Shown one piece after another: positions 20,388 to 28,021 of a DNA stretch of 40,227 nucleotides. The notes below the pieces were generated by a model. The model saw only the letters and a list, made by a program, of their open reading frames with translations, ran no database searches and was not told the DNA's origin. The translations under genes were made by a program, and so were the position numbers. How positions within the stretch are numbered: position 1 is the stretch's first letter; each line of letters begins with the position of its first letter. This DNA is from Martelella mediterranea (GTDB lineage Bacteria > Pseudomonadota > Alphaproteobacteria > Rhizobiales > Rhizobiaceae), in assembly GCF_004342225.1 (NCBI RefSeq), contig NZ_SMAR01000033.1, forward strand, positions 1-40,227, in the 5' to 3' direction.

Positions 20388-21934
20388 TGAGTGAAACAAC
20401 ACGCCTCAAACAGCGGCGCAATGTCGCCCAGCGTGAGCGCGACGAATTCCAGCCGCTTCTGGACGAAGCCTATCAGTATGCCATTCCGTTCCGCAAATCG
20501 GCCAACTCCGAACGCAATGGCCGCTCGCGCGGCGAAAAACGCGTCGACCAGGTGTTCGATCACACGGCGGTGGACAGCGCGTTTCGCTTTGCCGGAAAGC
20601 TGCAGCAAGACTTCTGGCCCGCCGGTCAGGACAATTTCAAGCTTGAGCCGGGACCGGTGATTGTAAACCCGGCCGAGCGTGACGAACTCGCCAAGCAACT
20701 TGAGCCGATCGGCAGTGTCGCGGGCGCTTTTTTCGATGACGGCGACTGGGATATGGCCTTTCACGAAATGGCCCTTGAGCTTTCCGCCGGAACCGGCGCT
20801 ATCCTCATGGACAGCACGAATGAACCGGATAAGCTCTGGGAACCTATGAGCGTTCCTATTGACGAACTGCTCCTTGAAAACGGACCCCGCAACCGCATTT
20901 CCGGCATCTTCTGGACACGCAAAATGACAATCCGCGTGGTTAAAGAAACGTGGCCACGCGCACGGCTCAGCGAAGAAATGAAAGAGCTTCTGCGCGACAA
21001 GCCGGAAGAGGAAATCGATATCTATCAGGATACGGTTTATGATGCGCGCAAGAGCGAATGGATCATGACCGTATGGTGCAAAAAGCAGTCAGCGAAATTG
21101 CGCCAGAAAAAATCACGCACATGCCCCTGGCTGGTCCCGCGCTACTTCCGTGTACCGGGTGAAACTTATGGCCGTGGCCCGGTCATGCTGGCGATGCCGA
21201 CAATCAAAACCCTGAACACAACGGCACGCCTGCAGCTGCAGGCAGCATCGATTGCCATGCTTGGCATCTACACGGCTGTTGACGACGGTGTTTTCAATCC
21301 GGATCTGGCAGTGCAGGCCCCCGGCGCGTTCTGGAAGGTGGCGCGCAATGGCGGATCTCTGGGGCCATCGGTTCAGCGCTTCCCGGATCCTCGCATCGAC
21401 CTGCAAAACATGGTTTTGAACGAAATGCGGATGGGCGTGAAGGCAACGATGATGGATCAGAGCCTTCCGGCAGAGGGTGCCGCGGTGCGCTCGGCAACCG
21501 AAATTCTGGAACGGGTCAAGCGATTGGCTTCCGATCATCTGGGCGCTTACGGCCGCCTGGTCAAAGAGGTCACAATCCCTGCCGTCAAACGCGTTCTTGA
21601 ACTGGCCTATAATCGCGGTCTGATCGCCAGCGATATCCCGATCGACCAGCTGCTTGTGCGCGTCAAGATCAAAAGCCCGCTGGCAATTGCGCGCGAAGCC
21701 CAGCGCATCGAGAAGATCGTGCAGTGGCTGCAGATGGTTCTGATGATCATGCAGGACAGATCAAACCGGGTCGCAAAGGTTGAGCAATCGCTTGTGATGA
21801 TCGGCCGTGATTTCGGCATTCCGGAAAAGCTGATGGTAACCGATAAGGAGCGGGATGCCATGGACGAGCAAGAACAACAATTGCAGGCCGCTGCCGTTGC
21901 CGCGCAGGCGGCCGGTGCAGCCGGGGGAAGTTAG
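20387..21934 (+). CDS. Head-tail connector (portal) protein, podovirus type
   Basis: The 515 residues are the normal length for T7 gp8-like connectors. The N terminus (RRNVAQRERDEFQPLLDEAY, then RVDQVFDHTAVDSAFRFAGK and LQQDFWPAGQDNFKLEPG) matches the phage head-to-tail connecting protein family. Twelve copies form the ring through which DNA enters and leaves the capsid. The C terminus is alanine- and glutamine-rich (LQAAAVAAQAAGAAGGS). It lies in the expected place between terminase and scaffold. Confidence 0.92.
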   Translation: MSETTRLKQRRNVAQRERDEFQPLLDEAYQYAIPFRKSANSERNGRSRGEKRVDQVFDHTAVDSAFRFAGKLQQDFWPAGQDNFKLEPGPVIVNPAERDELAKQLEPIGSVAGAFFDDGDWDMAFHEMALELSAGTGAILMDSTNEPDKLWEPMSVPIDELLLENGPRNRISGIFWTRKMTIRVVKETWPRARLSEEMKELLRDKPEEEIDIYQDTVYDARKSEWIMTVWCKKQSAKLRQKKSRTCPWLVPRYFRVPGETYGRGPVMLAMPTIKTLNTTARLQLQAASIAMLGIYTAVDDGVFNPDLAVQAPGAFWKVARNGGSLGPSVQRFPDPRIDLQNMVLNEMRMGVKATMMDQSLPAEGAAVRSATEILERVKRLASDHLGAYGRLVKEVTIPAVKRVLELAYNRGLIASDIPIDQLLVRVKIKSPLAIAREAQRIEKIVQWLQMVLMIMQDRSNRVAKVEQSLVMIGRDFGIPEKLMVTDKERDAMDEQEQQLQAAAVAAQAAGAAGGS

Positions 21935-21935
21935 G

Positions 21936-22307
21936 ATGAAACCACAGGACATTGAAGGCATCATTTCCGGCGCGGCCAGCGGTGGCTGGGACTGGTTTGA
22001 GCAAGCCGACGAAAAAACGCAGCAAGCGCTCAAAATCCAGCAGGAAAAGGACGCTGAGGATGCGCGCGCGATCGCATCGGCATGGGCGCGTTTTTACAAC
22101 TCCCCTGATGGTCGAAAAGCCCTGGAATCCATGTTCGATGTAACGCTACGTCGCGCCGTTTACTTTGCAACGGCTGGATGGGATCCAGCGACGATGGCGA
22201 CCTATGGCGCTTTTCGTGAGGGGCAGAATTCACTTGCTCAAGAGATCGCCCGGCAAATCAGCCTGGGCGAAGGCGAGGCCATCAAGCCACGCGACGTGCA
22301 AACCTGA
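21936..22307 (+). CDS. Bbp19-like phage protein
   Basis: The protein has 123 residues. The central SAWARFYNSPDGRKALESMF, followed by DVTLRRAVYF and MATYGAFREGQNSLAQEIAR, matches small proteins related to Bbp19 of Bordetella phage BPP-1, found between connector and scaffold genes. Function unknown, probably head assembly. ATG 21936 follows the connector stop by one base. The frame extends upstream into the connector gene but that part is not used. Confidence 0.75.
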   Translation: MKPQDIEGIISGAASGGWDWFEQADEKTQQALKIQQEKDAEDARAIASAWARFYNSPDGRKALESMFDVTLRRAVYFATAGWDPATMATYGAFREGQNSLAQEIARQISLGEGEAIKPRDVQT

Positions 22308-22324
22308 CGTGAAAGGAAAAAACG

Positions 22325-23188
22325 ATGCATGATCTGTTGAGGCGGTTTATGCCTATGCCGGTTTTCGAGGCAGAAGGCGGTGGTACCGGCGAAGGTGAAG
22401 GTAACGCTGCGGGCAGTGGTGACGGCGGCGGCGGTGATGGAGGCTGGAAAGCGCCGGAAGGCCTTCCGGAAGAATTCATGGGCGCAGATGCCGATGAAAC
22501 ACTGGGCAAACTGCTGGGCGGTTATCAGGATGTGAATACCCGCTTCACCGGTATGCGCGACAAACTTTCAAAAATGCCGGCAGCACCCAAAACACCTGAC
22601 GAATATGCTTTTGATCCGGGCGAAAGCCTCTCTCCGTTTTTCGGTAATCTCAGCGAAGACAAGATGTTTTCTGCCGCCCGTGAAGCCGCACACAAGCATG
22701 GTATGAGCCAGGAGCAGTTTGCAGGCTTCATTTCCGACACTTTCGGGCCGATGGCAGAGGCTGGCTTGTTGGCCGAGCCTTTCAACCCGAAAACGGAACT
22801 TTCGACGTATCAGAGTGCCACCGGACTGGATGCAAAGGGCGTTGAAAAGTCTCTGCAACAGAATGAAACCTTTGCAAACGGCCTGATCGAACAGCTGGAT
22901 CTGCCAAAAGATCTTTCCGACGCGGCGAAGGGTATGTTTATGGGGCTGACGGACACAGCCGCCGGCAACGCCATTCTGCAGGCGCTTTCGGCAAGGATGA
23001 GTGACAGTGGCTTCGGACTGGAAGGTCATGGCGGAGGTGATGGCCAGCTGACAGATGCAGATCTTCAGAAGCTGGACAGCGATCCACGCATTGATCCGCA
23101 CAACCGCGATCACAAGGATCCGAACAAGCGTTTCGATCCGGATCTGCGAAAGCGCTATGATGACGCTTACAGGCGTCTCAATCGTTAA
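22325..23188 (+). CDS. Capsid assembly scaffolding protein
   Basis: The protein has 287 residues. An acidic, glycine-rich N terminus is followed by helical segments and a charged C terminus (DPNKRFDPDLRKRYDDAYRR) that resembles the capsid-binding helix-loop-helix of podovirus scaffolds. A domain near residues 80-200 (GMSQEQFAGFISDTFGPMAE) looks helical. It lies directly before the major capsid gene, with a strong terminator between, which may set the ratio of the two proteins. AAAGGA precedes the start. Confidence 0.82.
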   Translation: MHDLLRRFMPMPVFEAEGGGTGEGEGNAAGSGDGGGGDGGWKAPEGLPEEFMGADADETLGKLLGGYQDVNTRFTGMRDKLSKMPAAPKTPDEYAFDPGESLSPFFGNLSEDKMFSAAREAAHKHGMSQEQFAGFISDTFGPMAEAGLLAEPFNPKTELSTYQSATGLDAKGVEKSLQQNETFANGLIEQLDLPKDLSDAAKGMFMGLTDTAAGNAILQALSARMSDSGFGLEGHGGGDGQLTDADLQKLDSDPRIDPHNRDHKDPNKRFDPDLRKRYDDAYRRLNR

Positions 23189-23215
23189 AAACATCAGATA
23201 CTCACGCGACACAAG

Positions 23216-23238
23216 GCCGGGCAATGCCCGGCTTTTTT
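23216..23238 (+). terminator. Rho-independent terminator after the scaffold gene
   Basis: A perfect 7-bp GC stem (GCCGGGC-AAT-GCCCGGC) is followed by TTTTTT. It lies 27 bases after the scaffold stop and about 160 bases before the capsid start, so the capsid gene probably has its own promoter in 23239-23396 or depends on partial readthrough. Confidence 0.85.
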
Positions 23239-23396
23239 GCATTCTGCGGTTTACCATACCCCGGCGCCCATAGCCTTGGATCAGACAACGGGCGGACCTG
23301 CAAGAGTGATGGCCTCTCCGGCTGATAACCGGACCCTGATCGGCGCGCGGCCTCTCCAAACGGTGTTTTTCTCATCAATCAACATCGGAGCGATCC

Positions 23397-24272
23397 ATGA
23401 CACAGAATGTTAACAACTGGAACACAACCCAGTATGCGCGGCGCGCCATGGCGATCTATCAGCAGCGCGGCAACCGCCTGCGACCGACCGTCACACAGGC
23501 CATGCGTATCGCAAACAATGAAAAAGGCATTTTCTGGCTGGCAGGAAAATCGGTTGCCAAGAAAAAAACACGCGGCCAGCGCAATATCCCAGGCAACGGC
23601 GAGCGCAAAAAGTTCGAAGTGTCTCTGGAAACGTGGGTCGCGTATGATGAGATCGAGGAATACGATGAAGATCGCACCACGGTCGATGAGCGTGAGGTCA
23701 TCTATTCTTCTGGCGCAATGGCACTTGGCCGGGCGACCGATATCGAGATTTACGCCAAAATGGCGGCAGCGAAAACCACGGTTGACGGCTCGCTCGATTT
23801 TTCTGCAGGTGCTTTTTCCGCAGCTCATGCGCTGCGTCTCTGCGCTGCTTTGCAGGATGACAAGGTGCCGTGGGATGGACAGGTTTTTTGTGGACTGCCA
23901 TCCCTGCAGTGGAACCAGTTTCTTGGAAACAAGGTCGTTAACTCCGCCGAGCATGTCAGCGACGATCTGCCATTTGTGAAATCGACAGATACGCGCTTCT
24001 GGAATGGCGTCAACTGGTTTCTGTTCGTCGAGGAAGACGCCGAAGATCTTTACCCGGTTCCGGGCGCCAACAAGCAGGATCTGTTCATCTGGCACAAGTC
24101 GGCCATGGGCTGGGCCAATAACACAGATCTGCGCGTCATCAGCCAGTGGCACAACGAATACGATGTGACCTCCTTCAACATGCAGGCCAAAGGCGCAGCC
24201 ACAACCCTGCAGGAAGGCAAAGGCGTCGCACGCTTCCGTACTGGAACGGACAGCTCAATCGCCATCGTCTGA
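23397..24272 (+). CDS. Major capsid protein
   Basis: The protein has 291 residues. The segments TTQYARRAMAIYQQRGNRLR, WVAYDEIEEYDEDRTTVDER and LPSLQWNQFLGNKVVNSAEH are typical of the short HK97-fold capsid proteins of BPP-1-like podoviruses. The gene follows the scaffold and precedes a small decoration-like protein, the usual order. CGGAG lies six bases before the start. A terminator stands upstream, fitting separate, high-level expression. Confidence 0.87.
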   Translation: MTQNVNNWNTTQYARRAMAIYQQRGNRLRPTVTQAMRIANNEKGIFWLAGKSVAKKKTRGQRNIPGNGERKKFEVSLETWVAYDEIEEYDEDRTTVDEREVIYSSGAMALGRATDIEIYAKMAAAKTTVDGSLDFSAGAFSAAHALRLCAALQDDKVPWDGQVFCGLPSLQWNQFLGNKVVNSAEHVSDDLPFVKSTDTRFWNGVNWFLFVEEDAEDLYPVPGANKQDLFIWHKSAMGWANNTDLRVISQWHNEYDVTSFNMQAKGAATTLQEGKGVARFRTGTDSSIAIV

Positions 24273-24329
24273 TGATCTATCACCGGGCGCATGTCGCTCG
24301 GCCTCATTCCATCAACCGGAGAAATCAAT

Positions 24330-24611
24330 ATGGCTTTTAACATCAAAGGCTTTCGCACCGTCGATTATATCCCGCATCCAAGCGGCGAGGCCGGGGCCAA
24401 TCTCGGCAAGCATGTCTATGCCACCAATGACGACCCCGCCGCGATCGAGACCGCCGGATACTTCAACGATCTGGCAACATACAAATGGGTCAAGACCGGT
24501 GATCAGATCGACTGCACGCTCGATCTCGACGGCACACCAATGCGCCGGAACTACATCGTCACTTCTGTGACGTCCGGTGTGGTGGCGATTGCAGCACAGA
24601 ACGTCGCTTGA
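24330..24611 (+). CDS. Small capsid decoration-like protein
   Basis: The protein has 93 residues. It is mostly beta-like, with TYKWVKTGDQIDCTLDLDGT followed by RRNYIVTSVTSGVVAIAAQN. It follows the capsid gene by 57 bases and has its own GGAGAAA site, as cementing or head-fibre proteins of podoviruses do (Bbp16 position in BPP-1). The role is inferred from position and fold impression. The frame extends 39 bases upstream, but ATG 24330 has the ribosome site. Confidence 0.65.
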   Translation: MAFNIKGFRTVDYIPHPSGEAGANLGKHVYATNDDPAAIETAGYFNDLATYKWVKTGDQIDCTLDLDGTPMRRNYIVTSVTSGVVAIAAQNVA

Positions 24612-24640
24612 TGCGAAATCTCTAGCTGAAATCACGCACC

Positions 24641-24669
24641 CGGCCGCCGGTTACACGTCCCGGCGGCCG
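24641..24669. terminator. GC-rich hairpin between head and tail genes
   Basis: A perfect 10-bp stem CGGCCGCCGG/CCGGCGGCCG with a nine-base loop lies between the decoration-like gene and the tail tube gene. It lacks a U tract, so it may be a pausing or RNA-stabilising structure for the abundant capsid mRNA rather than a full terminator. Confidence 0.5.
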
Positions 24670-24698
24670 ACACGTATTCATAAAACAAAGGTGCTGGC

Positions 24699-25331
24699 AT
24701 GGTGCTTCTCGACGATGAAATTGCAATCGTAAACGCGGCCTGCGCGCTGATCGGTGAGGACGCGATCCAGAGTTTCGACGATGATGACGGCGGCAATTCC
24801 GGTGCTGGGCTGATCTACGGCATGGTCGTTGATTTTAATCTCGGTATCCAGCCAGCAGGATTTCAGTTTGCCCGTGAAATGCGCCAGCTATCGCGCATCG
24901 ATGAGGCGACAGCCTTCACCGGTTACACTTACGTTTTCGATATTCCGGCTCCTTACACCGGCACGCCAGTTTTTCTGACAGATGACCCTTCAGACCCAAA
25001 CCGGCGTTATCAGGCGTTTATCCTCACGAATGGTCAGGTCCATGCCAGTGACGATCCGCTTTATGCCATGATCAAATTCCGGCCTCGGCCGTCTCAATGG
25101 ACGGCAACATTCCGGCGCGCGACGGTCACGGCCATTGCCGCAGAACTGGCCTTCTCTCTGGCCTCCGACCGCAACAGCCGAAACGACCTGCAGCAAATGG
25201 CCTATGGCTCATCGATCGAGAATTATCGCGGTGGGCAAATGCGCGCGGCGCTTTCAGAAGACGGCTTTTCAAACCCGCCACGGCCCACGGGGACCGCAAA
25301 CAATCCACTTGAACGGGCATGGAGGGGATAA
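24699..25331 (+). CDS. Tail tubular protein A-like (connector adaptor)
   Basis: The protein has 210 residues. The N-terminal EIAIVNAACALIGEDAIQSF and the later TAIAAELAFSLASDRNSRND match the gp11-like adaptor proteins of podoviruses that dock on the connector and hold the nozzle. The length is close to the family norm. It is followed three bases after its stop by the nozzle gene, the standard order. AAAGGTG precedes the start. Confidence 0.82.
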   Translation: MVLLDDEIAIVNAACALIGEDAIQSFDDDDGGNSGAGLIYGMVVDFNLGIQPAGFQFAREMRQLSRIDEATAFTGYTYVFDIPAPYTGTPVFLTDDPSDPNRRYQAFILTNGQVHASDDPLYAMIKFRPRPSQWTATFRRATVTAIAAELAFSLASDRNSRNDLQQMAYGSSIENYRGGQMRAALSEDGFSNPPRPTGTANNPLERAWRG

Positions 25332-25334
25332 GAC

Positions 25335-27419
25335 ATGGTCGCACGCCCGGGCAACACACAGGCCGCATATACTGCCGGTGAGCTTGACCCACTGCTCTAC
25401 GAGCGCACCAAGCTCAAATATTTCGGAACAGGCCTGCAATATGCGGAAAATATCGTTATTGCGCCGCAAGGCGGCTTTTCCAATCGGGGTGGTTTGCGGG
25501 ATATCGGCAGCCTGCCGGCCAATGCCGCGCGGATTTTTCCATTCATGTCATCGCTTGGCACTACCTATGATATTGTCTTTGCGGGCGATGCCGGCGAAGT
25601 CTGGTCAGCCAGCAGCAAAACAGCCGATATCAATGTTTCCGGCCTTGCCGGGATCCTGCCCGAGGCCACCAGCGCGCAGCGTTTCGACACGCTGTTGCTG
25701 TTTCATCGCGACCTGAAGCCCAAGCGCATCCGCCTGACGAACAGCGGCTGGACATCTGATGAGATGCCGATCGAGAACCCGCCCGACTGGGATTATGGAG
25801 GAACCTATACCAACGGCGTTGCGGCCGTCTGGACGCTCGAATTCGTTGGGCTTGAAAGCGGAACATCGATCTTCACGCTGACGGTTTCCCAGCAGGAAAC
25901 TTTCTCGATCACCTTCAACGATGACATGCTGACGCTGATTACCGATATCAGCAACGCCATTGCAGATCTGCCAAACGTCAGCCCGGGTTTTACAGTCGAG
26001 GCAGGTCCTGCAACGGATCCTGTTATTCCAGATCCCGGTGAACCGTTTCCTTCAGGGCCTAAAAAAGTAACGATTACATTCTCCGGCGCTGGCAATGAAG
26101 GTGATGGCTGGGCGGTTTCCGGCTCTGTTGTCAACAAGGCCGATGCCGCGATTGTTGCCGTTAAAAACACAGTTGGCATCTCCCCCGGCGAGCCGGTTAT
26201 CTCAGCCGCTCGCGGCTGGCCGCAATGCGGCTGTTTTTATAACCAGCGCCTGATCGTCGGTGGTTTCAAAAGCCTGCCGCATGCCTGGATGATGAGCCGT
26301 CAGGGTGACTATTTTGAATTCAATAACCGCTTCACCGAAGATGACGGCCCTGCCCTGATCCCGATGGACGCCGAAGGCGGTGAAAGTATTGAGCGGATCA
26401 AGCCATCGCTTTATCTGCAGATATTCACCAGTCAGGCGGAATACTGGATTGCGCAGCGCGGCCTCTCACGCAATGAAGCGCCAAACCATGTGCAGTCGTC
26501 GCGCAATGGCACGGCGCGCGGCGTGCCTATCAGCGAGAATGAGGGCGCGAGCCTTTATGCCTACAAGAACCGGGCCACGCTGGGTGAATTGCGCTATACC
26601 GACACCGACGGCAATTTCATTTCAACAAACATATCCCTTCTGGCTCCGCATCTTCTGCGGGCAGGTATATCGGATATGGCGGTGCAGCGCGCCACATCCG
26701 ACAATGACGGAAACCTGCACGCCATTGTGCTGCAGACGGGTGCAGCCCGGCTGGCGACAATCCTGCGCGAACAGGAGGTCACTGCATTCACGCGGATGAG
26801 CGCCGATGGCCTTTCATTCAAAGCCTGCGCAGTCAACGGCCGCAACGAGCTTTCATTCATCACGGACCGAAACGGAAGTCGCAGGTTGCAGCGCATGGAA
26901 GACGGGTTGCTGGTGGACGATGCGACAAGCTTTTCGTTCGGATCGCCAACCGCCACGCTTACCGGTCTTTCTCGCTTCAACGGTGTTTCGGTTTGGGTTA
27001 TCGCCGATGCCAATGTGTTCGGCCCTTATACGGTTTCCGGCGGCAGCCTGACATTGCCGATAGAGGTATCAAACGCGACGGTCGGCACCTGGTCGCCGCC
27101 GGTGGTGAAGACGCTGCCGCCATCCCGCGAGGTTGGCACAAACACCGTGGTCAAACGGCGCGGACGCATTCACAGTGTGCGGTTATCGCTGACTGACACA
27201 ACGAGCGTTGCCATCGGAACCAATGATGGCCCGCTCAGAAACGTCAACCTTACGCGTTACGGCATGCTGGCTGATGTCGGTGAGCTTGATCATGGCTTTA
27301 CCGGCGAGATCAAGATTAACGGTTTGCGTGGCTATTCAGATGCCCCGTTTGTGACTGTCTCGCAACTGCGGCCCGGTAGACTGAACGTGCGCTCCATTAC
27401 CGTCGAAGCTGCACTTTAA
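25335..27419 (+). CDS. Tail tubular protein B-like (tail nozzle)
   Basis: The protein has 694 residues. The N terminus, GNTQAAYTAGELDPLLYERT followed by YAENIVIAPQGGFSNRGGL, is the hallmark of T7 gp12-like nozzle proteins that form the tip of the short tail. An inserted domain of beta type lies near residues 160-290. The central WMMSRQGDYFEFNNRFTEDD and a later AEYWIAQRGL are also family features. It is expected to contact the tailspike encoded at 36320. Confidence 0.85.
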   Translation: MVARPGNTQAAYTAGELDPLLYERTKLKYFGTGLQYAENIVIAPQGGFSNRGGLRDIGSLPANAARIFPFMSSLGTTYDIVFAGDAGEVWSASSKTADINVSGLAGILPEATSAQRFDTLLLFHRDLKPKRIRLTNSGWTSDEMPIENPPDWDYGGTYTNGVAAVWTLEFVGLESGTSIFTLTVSQQETFSITFNDDMLTLITDISNAIADLPNVSPGFTVEAGPATDPVIPDPGEPFPSGPKKVTITFSGAGNEGDGWAVSGSVVNKADAAIVAVKNTVGISPGEPVISAARGWPQCGCFYNQRLIVGGFKSLPHAWMMSRQGDYFEFNNRFTEDDGPALIPMDAEGGESIERIKPSLYLQIFTSQAEYWIAQRGLSRNEAPNHVQSSRNGTARGVPISENEGASLYAYKNRATLGELRYTDTDGNFISTNISLLAPHLLRAGISDMAVQRATSDNDGNLHAIVLQTGAARLATILREQEVTAFTRMSADGLSFKACAVNGRNELSFITDRNGSRRLQRMEDGLLVDDATSFSFGSPTATLTGLSRFNGVSVWVIADANVFGPYTVSGGSLTLPIEVSNATVGTWSPPVVKTLPPSREVGTNTVVKRRGRIHSVRLSLTDTTSVAIGTNDGPLRNVNLTRYGMLADVGELDHGFTGEIKINGLRGYSDAPFVTVSQLRPGRLNVRSITVEAAL

Positions 27420-27431
27420 TGGAGACGACAT

Positions 27432-28019
27432 ATGGAAGCGGCATTTTCTGCATTGATGGGCTTGTTTTCAGGCGGTGGCGCAGCTGCGGCAGGCACGGCT
27501 GCTGCCGGCGCGGCGGGTGCGACGGGGGCCGCAAGTGCAGCTGCCGGCGCGGCATCGGGTTTCAGCGGCCTTGCGGCACTTAAAACCGGCACGGCACTGC
27601 TTTCCGGTATTTCGGCGCTCGGTCAGATCGGCATGGGCAATGCGCAGGCCGAAATCGCAAATGCACAGGCAGATGAAGCGATCCTGCAGGCCGGACAAGA
27701 AAACCTTGACGCCAAACAACGGCAAAACAGGATCCGCCGCGAAATGGCGTCGATCCTTGGTGAGACGAAAAACAAGTATGCCGCCGCCGGCGTCGATCTG
27801 ACGGGCGGCATTGCCGAAGGCCAGGCGCAGCGCACGGCGCAGGATGCCGCCTCGCAGATCTCTATCGATCGGCGGGACAGTGAATTCATTCAGGCACAAT
27901 ATCGCGCGCGTGCCCGCAATCTCAGACGACAGGGCAGCATGGCCAGAGCCGGTGGATTGCTGAACGCAGTTGGCACTGTCGCCAATTCCGCCATGAGTAT
28001 CCGCCAGCTGGGAGATTGA
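27432..28019 (+). CDS. Internal virion protein, gp14-like
   Basis: The protein has 195 residues. An alanine- and glycine-rich hydrophobic N terminus (about 1-80) is followed by helical, glutamine-rich stretches (NAQAEIANAQADEAILQAGQ) and KYAAAGVDLTGGIAEGQAQR. This pattern, size and position (first of the ejection protein genes) correspond to T7 gp14-like core proteins that are ejected and form the outer-membrane part of the DNA channel. GGAGACG precedes the start. Confidence 0.75.
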   Translation: MEAAFSALMGLFSGGGAAAAGTAAAGAAGATGAASAAAGAASGFSGLAALKTGTALLSGISALGQIGMGNAQAEIANAQADEAILQAGQENLDAKQRQNRIRREMASILGETKNKYAAAGVDLTGGIAEGQAQRTAQDAASQISIDRRDSEFIQAQYRARARNLRRQGSMARAGGLLNAVGTVANSAMSIRQLGD

Positions 28020-28021
28020 CC